Shown one piece after another: positions 1-7,759 of a DNA stretch of 64,000 nt. The stretch's first letter is position 1; every line of letters starts with the position of its first letter. The translations under genes and the position numbers were made by a program. Source of the stretch: Zeimonas sp046347945 (GTDB taxonomy: Bacteria > Pseudomonadota > Gammaproteobacteria > Burkholderiales > Burkholderiaceae_E); assembly GCA_046347945.1 (NCBI GenBank), contig JAXMFB010000016.1:35656-99655 (forward strand), in the 5' to 3' direction. The notes beneath the pieces are model-generated. The model saw nothing but the letters and a program-made list of their open reading frames with translations, ran no database searches and was not told the DNA's origin.

Positions 1-729
1 ACCTTCCGCAACCTGGCGACGCTGACGCTGCGCGCGGGGCGCGCCGAGCCGGTCTTCGCGGGGCAGATCGCCGAGTTCACGCTGATCGCGCGCAACGAGA
101 CGAAGCTCGAGCGCTTCGCGCTGAGCCTGAATGCCACCGGCATGGCCCAGCCCGAGTTCTTCGACATCGCCGCAGGCGCCGAGCACTTCGTCGCGATCGC
201 GCTGCCGGCCCGACAGCGCGGCTGGTTGCAGGTGCCGCGCCTCACGCTGGCCACCACGTTTCCGATCGGAATCTGGCGCGCCTGGGCGCGCTGGCATCCG
301 GCGCTGCGCGTGCTGGTGTACCCGCAGCCCGAGACCCCGGCAGCCCCCCTGCCTGCCCGCGTGGCAACCAGCGGCGAAGGCAGCGCGCGCGGGCAGGGGC
401 ACGAAGACATCGCGGCGCTGCGGCCCTACGCGGCGGGCGACTCGCCGCGCCTGATCGCATGGAAGGCGATCGCGCGCACCGCGTCCGACGATCTCATCAC
501 GAAGCAATTCGATGGCGGCGACCTCGGCGAACTCTCGCTCGACTGGTCGATGCTGCCCTCGTCGATGGACCCCGAGGCGCGCCTGTCCCGGCTCACGCGA
601 TGGGTGATCGACGCCGATTCGGCCGGCGTTCGCTACGCGTTGGCGCTGCCCGGCATGCAGGTTCCGACCGACCTCGGCCCGGCCCACCGGGCGCGGTGCC
701 TCGAGGCGCTCGCGACCTGGGGCACCTGA
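1..729 (+). CDS. DUF58 domain protein, 5' end outside window
   Basis: The reading frame is open from the first base of the window, so the gene starts upstream; an internal ATG at 142 is not the start. The C-terminal part carries the DUF58 signature: a HEDIAALRPYAAGD segment followed by R-L-I-A-W-K and AR, matching the family pattern (D-x-x-x-L-R-x-Y-x-x-G-D-x-x-R-x-I-x-W-K). DUF58 proteins usually lie between a MoxR AAA+ ATPase and a TgpA-type transglutaminase; the TgpA gene follows here after one base, and a moxR gene is expected upstream of the window. The molecular role of DUF58 is not established; a chaperone-assisted envelope or maturation function is inferred from context. Confidence 0.85.
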   Translation, partial: TFRNLATLTLRAGRAEPVFAGQIAEFTLIARNETKLERFALSLNATGMAQPEFFDIAAGAEHFVAIALPARQRGWLQVPRLTLATTFPIGIWRAWARWHPALRVLVYPQPETPAAPLPARVATSGEGSARGQGHEDIAALRPYAAGDSPRLIAWKAIARTASDDLITKQFDGGDLGELSLDWSMLPSSMDPEARLSRLTRWVIDADSAGVRYALALPGMQVPTDLGPAHRARCLEALATWGT

Positions 730-730
730 G

Positions 731-2758
731 ATGACGCCGGGCCTGCACTATTCGCTGCGCGCGCTCGGCGGCACGCTGGGCGCGCAATGGGAGCGCGAGC
801 GGCGCGAGACGCTGTTCCTGATGGTGCCGGTGGCGCTGTCGGTGCTGCCGCACGCGGCGCATCTTCCCTGGTGGGTCGGCGCGGGCTTCTTCGTCCTGTT
901 CGCCTGGCGCCTCGGCCTGGTCATGTCGGGACGATGGCTGCCGCGCGCGTCGGTGCGTTGGGTGGCCGCCATCGCCTGCACCGCTGCCGTGCTCGCCCAC
1001 TACCAGACCGTGTTCGGGCGCGAGCCAGGGGTCGCGCTGCTGGTGCTGTTCCTCGGCTTGAAGCTGATGGAGATGCGCGCGCGGCGCGATCTCTTCGTGG
1101 TGATCTTCCTGTGCTTCTTCCTGCTGCTCACGGCATTCTTCCACTCGCAGTCGAGCGCGCCCGCCCTGGCGGTCGCGCTGGCGCTCTACGGGCTGCTCGC
1201 GGCGATGCTCACGATGCAGTTCCGCCAGCACGAGACGCCGATCGGCCAGCGCCTGCGCACGGTCGGCCTGATGCTGGCGCAGGCGCTGCCGATCGCCGCC
1301 GCGGTCTTCGTGCTGTTCCCGAGGTTCGGCGGGCCGCTGTGGGGCGTTCCGTCGGACGCGCACCGTGCCCGCACCGGCCTGTCCGAAGCGATGACCCCGG
1401 GCAACATCGCGCAGTTGTCCGAGTCCGACGAGATTGCGTTTCGCGTGCTGTTCGACGGCACGATCCCGCCCACCGCCCGTCTCTACTGGCGTGGGCCCGT
1501 CTTCGGCAGCTTCGACGGGCTGGCCTGGCGCGCGCTCGATGCACGCGCGGCGCTCGCGCGCCCGACGCGGCTCGAGTTCGGGGCGCAGGGCGAGGCGATC
1601 CGCTACACGGTCACCCAGGAACCCACCGGCCGCAACTGGCTGTTCGCGCTGGAGATGCCGACACGCGCCGAGTCCGGGTCGGCCCGGCCGCTGCTGCGAT
1701 CGGACCTTCAGCTCGTCTCGCCCGGCCCGATCGTCGAACGCCTGCGGATGACCGTGGTGTCCAACACCGACTTCCGCGCCGGGATCGACGAGGACGCGGC
1801 GTCGCTGCGCGACTGGCTTGCGTTGCCTGCCGGGTTCAATCGGCGCACCGTCGAGATGGCCTCGCGCTGGCGCGAAGAGACCGGTACCGGCCCCGGTACC
1901 GACGAACGACTGGTCGATCGGGCGCTGGCGATGTTCGCCACGCAGCCGTTCCGCTACACGCTCGAGCCGCCGCTGCTCGGGCGAGACAGCGTCGATGACT
2001 TCCTCTTCGCCACCCGCGCCGGCTTCTGCGAACACTACGCGAGCGCTTTCGCGGTGCTGATGCGCGCGCTCGGGATCCCGGCGCGCATCGTGACCGGGTA
2101 CCAGGGCGGCGAGCGCAACCCGGTCGACGGCTACTGGCTGGTGCGGCAGGCCGACGCGCATGCCTGGTCCGAGGTCTGGCTCGCCGGCCGCGGCTGGGTG
2201 CGCATCGACCCGACGGCCGCGGTCGCGCCGCAGCGCATCGAGAGCGGGCTGCGCCTGGGCCGCCTCGCGGCGGGCGAGGATGCCGCGGCGCGCGCGCAAT
2301 CGATGGTGCAGCGCCTTCGGCTGAACCTCGACGCGATCGAAAATGCATGGAACCAGTGGGTGCTCTCCTACGATCGCAGCCGCCAGCAAGGCCTGCTCGG
2401 CCGCCTTGGCGTCTCGGCCGGAGACTGGAGACAGGTGGCTGCCCTGCTGGCCGGCGTGCTGGCCATGTTGATCGGCGGCGTGGCGCTGCTCACGCTGCGG
2501 CCGCACCTGCCGCGCGACCCGGTGGTGCAGGCCTACGAGTCGTTCTGCGCGAGGCTGGCCTCGGTGGGCCTCGAGCGTGGCCCGCACGAGACCGCATCGC
2601 GCTACCTGGCCCGAATCGCTCGCGCGCTCGACGACGGACAACTCGCCGAGGCACGGCGCATCGTCGCGGCCTACGAGCGCCTTCGCTACGCGGAGCCGTC
2701 GCCCGATCGGGCCGCCGTGCGACACTTGCGCAAGTCCGTGCAAGCCTTCAAGCCGTGA
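731..2758 (+). CDS. TgpA-type membrane transglutaminase (DUF3488 + transglutaminase core)
   Basis: A 675-aa inner membrane protein. The N-terminal ~200 residues contain several hydrophobic helices (DUF3488/TgpA N region), followed by a periplasmic transglutaminase-like domain and one more transmembrane helix near residues 560-585, with a soluble tail. The catalytic triad is visible: Cys433 in GFCEHYAS, His477 in DAHAWSEVW and Asp493 in RIDPT. The ATG is one base after the DUF58 stop, so the two are co-transcribed and probably translationally coupled. In Pseudomonas aeruginosa TgpA is essential, but its substrate is not known. Length and domain order match the family. Confidence 0.93.
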   Translation: MTPGLHYSLRALGGTLGAQWERERRETLFLMVPVALSVLPHAAHLPWWVGAGFFVLFAWRLGLVMSGRWLPRASVRWVAAIACTAAVLAHYQTVFGREPGVALLVLFLGLKLMEMRARRDLFVVIFLCFFLLLTAFFHSQSSAPALAVALALYGLLAAMLTMQFRQHETPIGQRLRTVGLMLAQALPIAAAVFVLFPRFGGPLWGVPSDAHRARTGLSEAMTPGNIAQLSESDEIAFRVLFDGTIPPTARLYWRGPVFGSFDGLAWRALDARAALARPTRLEFGAQGEAIRYTVTQEPTGRNWLFALEMPTRAESGSARPLLRSDLQLVSPGPIVERLRMTVVSNTDFRAGIDEDAASLRDWLALPAGFNRRTVEMASRWREETGTGPGTDERLVDRALAMFATQPFRYTLEPPLLGRDSVDDFLFATRAGFCEHYASAFAVLMRALGIPARIVTGYQGGERNPVDGYWLVRQADAHAWSEVWLAGRGWVRIDPTAAVAPQRIESGLRLGRLAAGEDAAARAQSMVQRLRLNLDAIENAWNQWVLSYDRSRQQGLLGRLGVSAGDWRQVAALLAGVLAMLIGGVALLTLRPHLPRDPVVQAYESFCARLASVGLERGPHETASRYLARIARALDDGQLAEARRIVAAYERLRYAEPSPDRAAVRHLRKSVQAFKP

Positions 2759-3882
2759 ACCTGCACCCCGCTGCACCCGCGCACCCTCCGAGAACGAACC
2801 GTACCCCGCTGCGTCGCGCACCGCTTGCCGTCATGGCTGCGCTGGCGATCGCGATCGCCGCCGCCCCTGCGACGTCCGAAGCGAAGCGGCGTGCCAGGCG
2901 CCCGGTAGCCGCTCCCGTCGCCGCTCCCGTCGCCGCTCCCGTCGCCGCGGCCGTCGCCGCCGGCTACGCCGACCGCCCGGAGGTCAGGAGCTTCGTCGCC
3001 GAGATGGTCGCCGATCACGGCTTCATCGAGTCCGAGCTGCTCGCGATGTTCTCGCAGGTTCGGCGCAACGACGACGCGATGCGGCTGATGACGCCTGCCC
3101 CGCCGACCTTCAAGCGCTCGTGGCAGGCGTATCGCTCGCGCTTCCTCGACCCGCTGCGCATCCGCGAGGGCCTGCGCTTCTGGAGCGAACAGGAGCTCTG
3201 GCTCGATCTCGCAGCGCAACGATTCGGCGTCCCGCCCGAGATCGTGGTCGCGATCATCGGCGTCGAGACGATCTACGGGCGCATCACCGGCGACTTCCGC
3301 GTCCTCGACGTGCTCACCACGCTGGCGTTCGACTATCCGCGCCGCGCCGACTACTTCCGCGGCGAGCTCGAGCAGTACCTGCTGTACAGCCGCGAGTCCA
3401 GCCTCGACGTCTTCTCGGTGCGCGGCTCGTTCGCCGGCGCAATCGGGTTGCCGCAGTTCATGCCCGGCAGCATCCGCCGGTTCGCGGTCGACCTCGACGG
3501 CGACGGCGGCGTCGACCTTCGGTCGAACCCTGCCGACGCGATCGGCAGCGTCGCGAGCTTTCTCGCCGGGCACGGCTGGCGCAGCGGCGAGCCGGTGCGC
3601 TTCGAGATGATGTTCGACGACGCGGGGCGGCTCGCGCCGCTGATCGACGCAGGCATCCGCCCGCAGTTCACGATCGCCGAACTCGCCGAGTACGGCGTCT
3701 CCAGCACCGAGCCGGTGTCGCTGGACATGCCGCTGGCGCTGATCGACCTGCCCAACGGCGACGCCGCGCCGAGCTACTACCTCGGCGCGCAGAACTTCTT
3801 CGCCATCACGCGCTACAACCGCTCGAGCTTCTACGCCATGGCGGTCTACGAGCTGGCGCGCGCGCTCGCCGACCGGCGCTGA
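2755..3882 (+). CDS. mltB: Lytic murein transglycosylase B family (MltB/SLT)
   Basis: Cleaves the MurNAc-GlcNAc bond of peptidoglycan with formation of 1,6-anhydroMurNAc. About 375 aa if started at GTG 2755, which overlaps the tgpA stop as GTGA; an in-frame ATG at 2833 would begin just before the hydrophobic signal segment. After the signal comes a low-complexity VAAP repeat, then the catalytic domain: the IIGVETIYGR segment holds the catalytic Glu, and GAIGLPQFMPGS is the typical MltB substrate-groove motif. A DLDGDGGVDL loop resembles the EF-hand-like Ca site of Slt35. No lipobox Cys is seen, so this is probably a soluble periplasmic form. Confidence 0.9.
   Translation: MNLHPAAPAHPPRTNRTPLRRAPLAVMAALAIAIAAAPATSEAKRRARRPVAAPVAAPVAAPVAAAVAAGYADRPEVRSFVAEMVADHGFIESELLAMFSQVRRNDDAMRLMTPAPPTFKRSWQAYRSRFLDPLRIREGLRFWSEQELWLDLAAQRFGVPPEIVVAIIGVETIYGRITGDFRVLDVLTTLAFDYPRRADYFRGELEQYLLYSRESSLDVFSVRGSFAGAIGLPQFMPGSIRRFAVDLDGDGGVDLRSNPADAIGSVASFLAGHGWRSGEPVRFEMMFDDAGRLAPLIDAGIRPQFTIAELAEYGVSSTEPVSLDMPLALIDLPNGDAAPSYYLGAQNFFAITRYNRSSFYAMAVYELARALADRR
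2905..2952 (+). repeat. Tandem 12-bp coding repeat (VAAP)n in mltB
   Basis: Four tandem 12-mers of the type GTCGCCGCTCCC, two of them identical, encode VAAP-VAAP-VAAP-VAAA between the signal segment and the catalytic domain of the MltB-like protein. Such a linker can gain or lose whole units without changing frame. Confidence 0.8.
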
Positions 3883-3885
3883 TCT

Positions 3886-4767
3886 TCAGTCCTCGATCGG
3901 ACGCGCGTCCACCTTGCGCAGCGCGGCCATCAGCACGCCGGTCGCCACGATCAGCACGATGCCGATCATCGACACCGAATCCGGGAACTGGCCGAAGAAC
4001 AGCAGCCCGAACACGACCGCCATCACCGAGTGCGTGTAGCTGAACGGGGCCAGGGCGGCTGCCGAGCCGTGCTCGTAGGCGCGAACCAGCAGCAGGTGGC
4101 CCGCAGCGCCGATCGCGCCCATCGACACGAACAGCAGCCCCTGCAGCCAGTTGCCCGGCCATTGCCAGCGACCGGGCGCGACCACCGCCAGCATCACGGC
4201 GGCGACCAGCGCACCGATGAACAGCGTCGCCAGCCCGTTGTCGACGCCCGACAGCTTGCGGGTCAGCAGCTGGTAGCCGACGATGAACAGTGCGGCGAGC
4301 AAGGGCAGTGCCGCCGGCCAGCCGAACAGTGCGCTGCCCGGGCGCACGATCAGCAACACGCCGGCGAAGCTGGCCGCGAGCGACATCCAGGTGCCGCGCG
4401 GGGCGCGCTCCTGCATCAGCGCCACCGCCCCCACGGTCACCAGGATCGGCGAGATCGAGACGATCGCCGTCGCCTCGGCCAGCGGCAGGTAGGCGACGCT
4501 CGAGAAGAAGCACACCGACGACATCCCCAGGCACACGCCGCGCGCCACCTGCAGCGCCGGCCGTCGCGTGCGCACCAGCGAGCGTCCCATCCGCGGCAGG
4601 AAGACTGCCGCCATCAGCAGCACGTGGAAGACGTAGCGGGTCCAGGCGACCAGCAGCGGGTGGTGCGTCTGCGAGAGGTGCTTCGCGATGCTGTCGAGCA
4701 GCGCGAAGAGCACGCACGCACCGACCAGCAGGACGATGGCGCGCAGCGGAGCGTGGACGGCGTGCAT
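3886..4767 (-). CDS. DMT superfamily transporter (EamA family)
   Basis: About 293 aa with around ten hydrophobic helices in two EamA repeats, the usual size and layout of drug/metabolite exporters. The start (HAVHAPLRAIVLLVGACVLF) is the ATG at 4765-4767, where the first helix begins; the open frame continues upstream but reads as arginine-rich antisense of cysM. It lies just downstream of cysM on the same strand, so a role in exporting cysteine or related metabolites is possible (E. coli has EamA-type cysteine exporters), but this is inferred from position only. Convergent with mltB, with 3 bp between the stops. Confidence 0.85.
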   Translation of the reverse strand: MHAVHAPLRAIVLLVGACVLFALLDSIAKHLSQTHHPLLVAWTRYVFHVLLMAAVFLPRMGRSLVRTRRPALQVARGVCLGMSSVCFFSSVAYLPLAEATAIVSISPILVTVGAVALMQERAPRGTWMSLAASFAGVLLIVRPGSALFGWPAALPLLAALFIVGYQLLTRKLSGVDNGLATLFIGALVAAVMLAVVAPGRWQWPGNWLQGLLFVSMGAIGAAGHLLLVRAYEHGSAAALAPFSYTHSVMAVVFGLLFFGQFPDSVSMIGIVLIVATGVLMAALRKVDARPIED

Positions 4768-4817
4768 CGGAATCGGCGCGGCTTCGCGGCGGCGGGCCGC
4801 GCGGGCCCGCGCGTCGG

Positions 4818-5735
4818 TCAGCCGGGGAACACGCCGGTCGACAGATAGCGATCGCCGCGATCGCAGACGACGAACACGATCGTCGCGTTCTCGACTTCCT
4901 CGGCCAGGCGCAGCGCGATCCAGCAGGCTCCGGCTGCGGAGATGCCGCAGAAGATCCCCTCTTCGGCGGCGAGGCGCCGCGCCATCTGCTCGGCGTCGGC
5001 CTGCGCGACCGACTCGATGCGGTCGACGCGCGCGTGCCGGAAGATCTTCGGCATGTAGGCTTCGGGCCACTTGCGGATGCCGGGAATCGACGATCCTTCG
5101 GTGGGCTGCGCGCCGACGATGCACACCGCCGGATTGCGCTCCTTCAGGTAGCGCGACACGCCGGTGATCGTGCCGGTCGTGCCCATCGCCGAAACGAAGT
5201 GCGTGACCTGGCCGCGCGTATCGTCCCAGATTTCGGGTCCGGTGGTCTCGTAGTGCGCCGTCCAGTTGTCGTCGTTCGAGAACTGGTCGAGCACGCGGCC
5301 GCGGCCCTCGCGCTGCATCTGGTCGGCCAGGTCGCGCGCGCCCTCCATGCCTTGCTCGCGCGAGACCAGGACGAGCTCGGCGCCGTAGGCCTTCATCGAC
5401 TGCCGGCGCTCGAGCGACTGGTTGTCCGGCATGATCAGGATCATCCGGTAGCCGCGCAGGGCCGCCGCCATCGCCAGGCCGATGCCGGTGTTGCCCGAAG
5501 TCGCTTCGATCAGCGTGTCGCCGGGACGGATCTCGCCGCGCGCTTCGGCGCGCGCGATCATCGCCAGCGCCGGGCGATCCTTGACCGACCCCGCCGGGTT
5601 GTTGCCTTCCAGCTTGCCGAGCACGACGTTGCCCCGCCGCTCGCAGGCCTCCCCGGGAATGCGTTGCAGCTTCACCAGCGGCGTGCGGCCGATCGTCTGC
5701 TCGATCGTCGGGTAAAGGGGACGCTTCTCGCTCAT
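4818..5735 (-). CDS. cysM: Cysteine synthase B (O-acetylserine sulfhydrylase, CysM type)
   Basis: PLP enzyme of fold type II that makes cysteine from O-acetylserine (or O-phosphoserine) and sulfide or thiosulfate. 305 aa. The PLP lysine is Lys52 in NPAGSVKDRPA; the phosphate and substrate loops are EATSGNTGIGLA and SAMGTTGTITG. The GSSIPGIRKWPEAYMP segment is the CysM-type signature that separates it from CysK. The ATG at 5735 gives the canonical N-terminus ending in IGRTPLVKLQ. It sits between oxyR upstream and a DMT exporter downstream on the same strand; cysteine supply beside a peroxide regulator fits a thiol/oxidative stress theme. Confidence 0.93.
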   Translation of the reverse strand: MSEKRPLYPTIEQTIGRTPLVKLQRIPGEACERRGNVVLGKLEGNNPAGSVKDRPALAMIARAEARGEIRPGDTLIEATSGNTGIGLAMAAALRGYRMILIMPDNQSLERRQSMKAYGAELVLVSREQGMEGARDLADQMQREGRGRVLDQFSNDDNWTAHYETTGPEIWDDTRGQVTHFVSAMGTTGTITGVSRYLKERNPAVCIVGAQPTEGSSIPGIRKWPEAYMPKIFRHARVDRIESVAQADAEQMARRLAAEEGIFCGISAAGACWIALRLAEEVENATIVFVVCDRGDRYLSTGVFPG

Positions 5736-5775
5736 GTTCGACTCGCTGGGTGGCAACCGGACGCGCCCCGCGCGC

Positions 5776-6720
5776 TCAGTGGAAGACCGGGCGCTCGCCC
5801 GGCAAGGTCGTGACGCCGGGCAGCCCCGCGTCGAGGATCGCGCGACGCACCGCCTCGATGGCCGGCACCCGCGTGAAGCTCTTGCGCCAGACCAGCGACA
5901 CGCGCCGGTGCGGCGGCGGCGCATCGAACGGAACGTAGCGCAGCAGGTCGTCTTCGCGCGGCTGCGCGCAGGCCGTCCAGGGCAGGACGGTGATGCCGAT
6001 TCCCGACGCGACCATGTGCCGGATCGTCTCGAGCGACGATCCCTCGAAGGTTTTCTGGATGCCGGCGCTCGCCTGCGAATAGCGCGACAGTTCGGGGCAG
6101 ACTTCGAGCACCTGGTCGCGGAAGCAGTGCCCGGTGCCGAGCAGCAGCATCGTCTGCTCCTTGAGCTCGGTCGAGCGGATCGATTTGCGCCGCGCCCAGG
6201 GGTGCTGCCTCGGCACCGCGACGACGAAGGGCTCGTCGTAGACACCCAGCGCGACCAGGCCGTGGTCGGGGAACGGATCGGCGAGGATCGCGATGTCGAT
6301 GTCGCCCTGTCGCAACAGCTCGAGCAGCTTGACGGTGAAGTTCTCCTGGAGCAGCAACGGCATCTGCGGCGCGTCCTCGATCATCCGCGGCACCAGCCGC
6401 GGCAGCAGGTACGGACCGATGGTGTAGATGACGCCGACGCGCAGCGGTCCGACCAGCGGATCCTTGCCCTGCACGGCAATCTCGCGGATCGCGTTGGTCT
6501 GCTCGAGCACGCGCTGCGCCTGTTCGACGATCTGCTCGCCGACCGGCGTGATGCCGATCTCGCTGCCGCCGCGCTCGAACAGCTGGACGCCGAGCTCCTC
6601 CTCGAGCTTCCTGATGGCGACCGACAGCGTCGGCTGGCTGACGAAGCAGGCCTCGGCGGCTCGACCGAAGTGGCGTTCGCGCGCCACGGCGACGATGTAC
6701 TTGAGTTCGGTGAGCGTCAT
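5776..6720 (-). CDS. oxyR: LysR-family peroxide sensor OxyR
   Basis: 314 aa. N-terminal winged HTH (TLTELKYIVAVARERHFGRA... SQPTLSVAIRKLEEELG) and a LysR substrate domain. The redox switch is present: GHCFRDQ puts one cysteine at residue 199 and VCPE the second at 208, the same positions as the Cys199/Cys208 pair of E. coli OxyR that forms a disulfide on reaction with H2O2. OxyR activates catalase, peroxiredoxin and related genes. It is divergent from dgoK with a 47-bp gap, too short for a separate large promoter, and recG is nearby, as in other Burkholderiales. Confidence 0.96.
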   Translation of the reverse strand: MTLTELKYIVAVARERHFGRAAEACFVSQPTLSVAIRKLEEELGVQLFERGGSEIGITPVGEQIVEQAQRVLEQTNAIREIAVQGKDPLVGPLRVGVIYTIGPYLLPRLVPRMIEDAPQMPLLLQENFTVKLLELLRQGDIDIAILADPFPDHGLVALGVYDEPFVVAVPRQHPWARRKSIRSTELKEQTMLLLGTGHCFRDQVLEVCPELSRYSQASAGIQKTFEGSSLETIRHMVASGIGITVLPWTACAQPREDDLLRYVPFDAPPPHRRVSLVWRKSFTRVPAIEAVRRAILDAGLPGVTTLPGERPVFH

Positions 6721-6767
6721 GGGATTGCCGCGATGATACCAAGCGACCCCTCGTGCATACTGGCGTC

Positions 6768-7736
6768 ATGGTCGCACCCCCGGCACCCGCCGGGCCCCGT
6801 CTCACCGATCGCGACGAGCCCGCTTCGCTGATCGGCGTCGACTGGGGCTCGAGTTCGCTGCGCGCCTGGCTCATCGGGGCCAGCGGCGCCGTCCTCGCGC
6901 GCGGCGAGTCGGCGGCGGGCGTCACGACGATCGCCGACGGACGCTTCCTCGACGCCTTCGAGGCACTGTGCGGCGGGTGGCTCCGCGAGCCGGCGCTGCC
7001 GGTCATCGCGTGCGGCATGGTCGGCAGCCGCGACGGATGGCGCGAGGCCGGCCGCGTGCGCACGCCGGCCGGGCTCGACTCGCTCGCGCAGCGCCTGGCG
7101 TCGTTCGACGACCTCGCCGGACGGCCGTTCCGGGTCGTTCCGGGGCTCGTGGCGCGCGGCGAGATCGACTCGCCCGACCTGATGCGTGGCGGCGAGACGC
7201 AGGTGTTCGGCGCGCTGCGCGGGCGCGACGGGATGTTCGTGCTGCCGGGCACGCACTGCCGATGGGTCGAGGTGCGCGACCGGCGCATCGTGGCGTTCCG
7301 CACGTACATGACTGGCGAGATCCACTCGCTGATGTGCCGGAGCTCGAGCTTCGCGCGCATGTGCGGCGACCCCGACGATTCGCCGGATCACCAGGCCGAG
7401 GCACTGCGCGCATTCGACGAAGGCGTCGACCATGCCGGCGCGCAGCCCGGAGCCCTGACCCACCTGCTCTTCACCGCGCGCACCGAGGCGTTGCTCGGCG
7501 GGCTGGCCGCGCACCAGTTGCCGGCCTACCTGTCGGGGCTGCTGATCGGCGCCGAGGTCCGCGACGCGTCGTCGTGGTCCCCGCGCGACCTGGTGCCGAC
7601 GGTCGTCGCGCGCGCGGGCTCGTCGGCGCGCTATGCGCGGGCGATGCACCGGCTCGGGCTGCGCGGGCGGGTGGCCGACGGCGAGTCCGCGGCCGCCGGC
7701 CTTGCCGCGATCGCGCGCGCCGCAGCACTGCTGTAG
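6768..7736 (+). CDS. dgoK: 2-dehydro-3-deoxygalactonokinase
   Basis: Phosphorylates 2-keto-3-deoxygalactonate in the DeLey-Doudoroff galactose/galactonate pathway. About 322 aa from ATG 6768; an alternative GTG lies at 6753. The ATP-phosphate motif GVDWGSSSLRAWL near the N-terminus and later CGMVGSRDGW, VLPGTHCRW and FRTYMTGEI segments are characteristic of DgoK. The usual partner, dgoA (KDPGal aldolase), is not in this window, and neither are dgoD or a galactonate transporter. It stands alone between oxyR (divergent) and recG (convergent, 23 bp away). Confidence 0.9.
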   Translation: MVAPPAPAGPRLTDRDEPASLIGVDWGSSSLRAWLIGASGAVLARGESAAGVTTIADGRFLDAFEALCGGWLREPALPVIACGMVGSRDGWREAGRVRTPAGLDSLAQRLASFDDLAGRPFRVVPGLVARGEIDSPDLMRGGETQVFGALRGRDGMFVLPGTHCRWVEVRDRRIVAFRTYMTGEIHSLMCRSSSFARMCGDPDDSPDHQAEALRAFDEGVDHAGAQPGALTHLLFTARTEALLGGLAAHQLPAYLSGLLIGAEVRDASSWSPRDLVPTVVARAGSSARYARAMHRLGLRGRVADGESAAAGLAAIARAAALL

Positions 7737-7759
7737 CGCCTCGCCGGCGCGCGCCGCGC

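Noticed and set aside
5125..6245. Extended starts for cysM and the DMT transporter reaching into the upstream genes
   Set aside because: The upstream stretches are antisense-like Arg-rich sequence; the ATGs at 5735 and 4767 give canonical N-termini.
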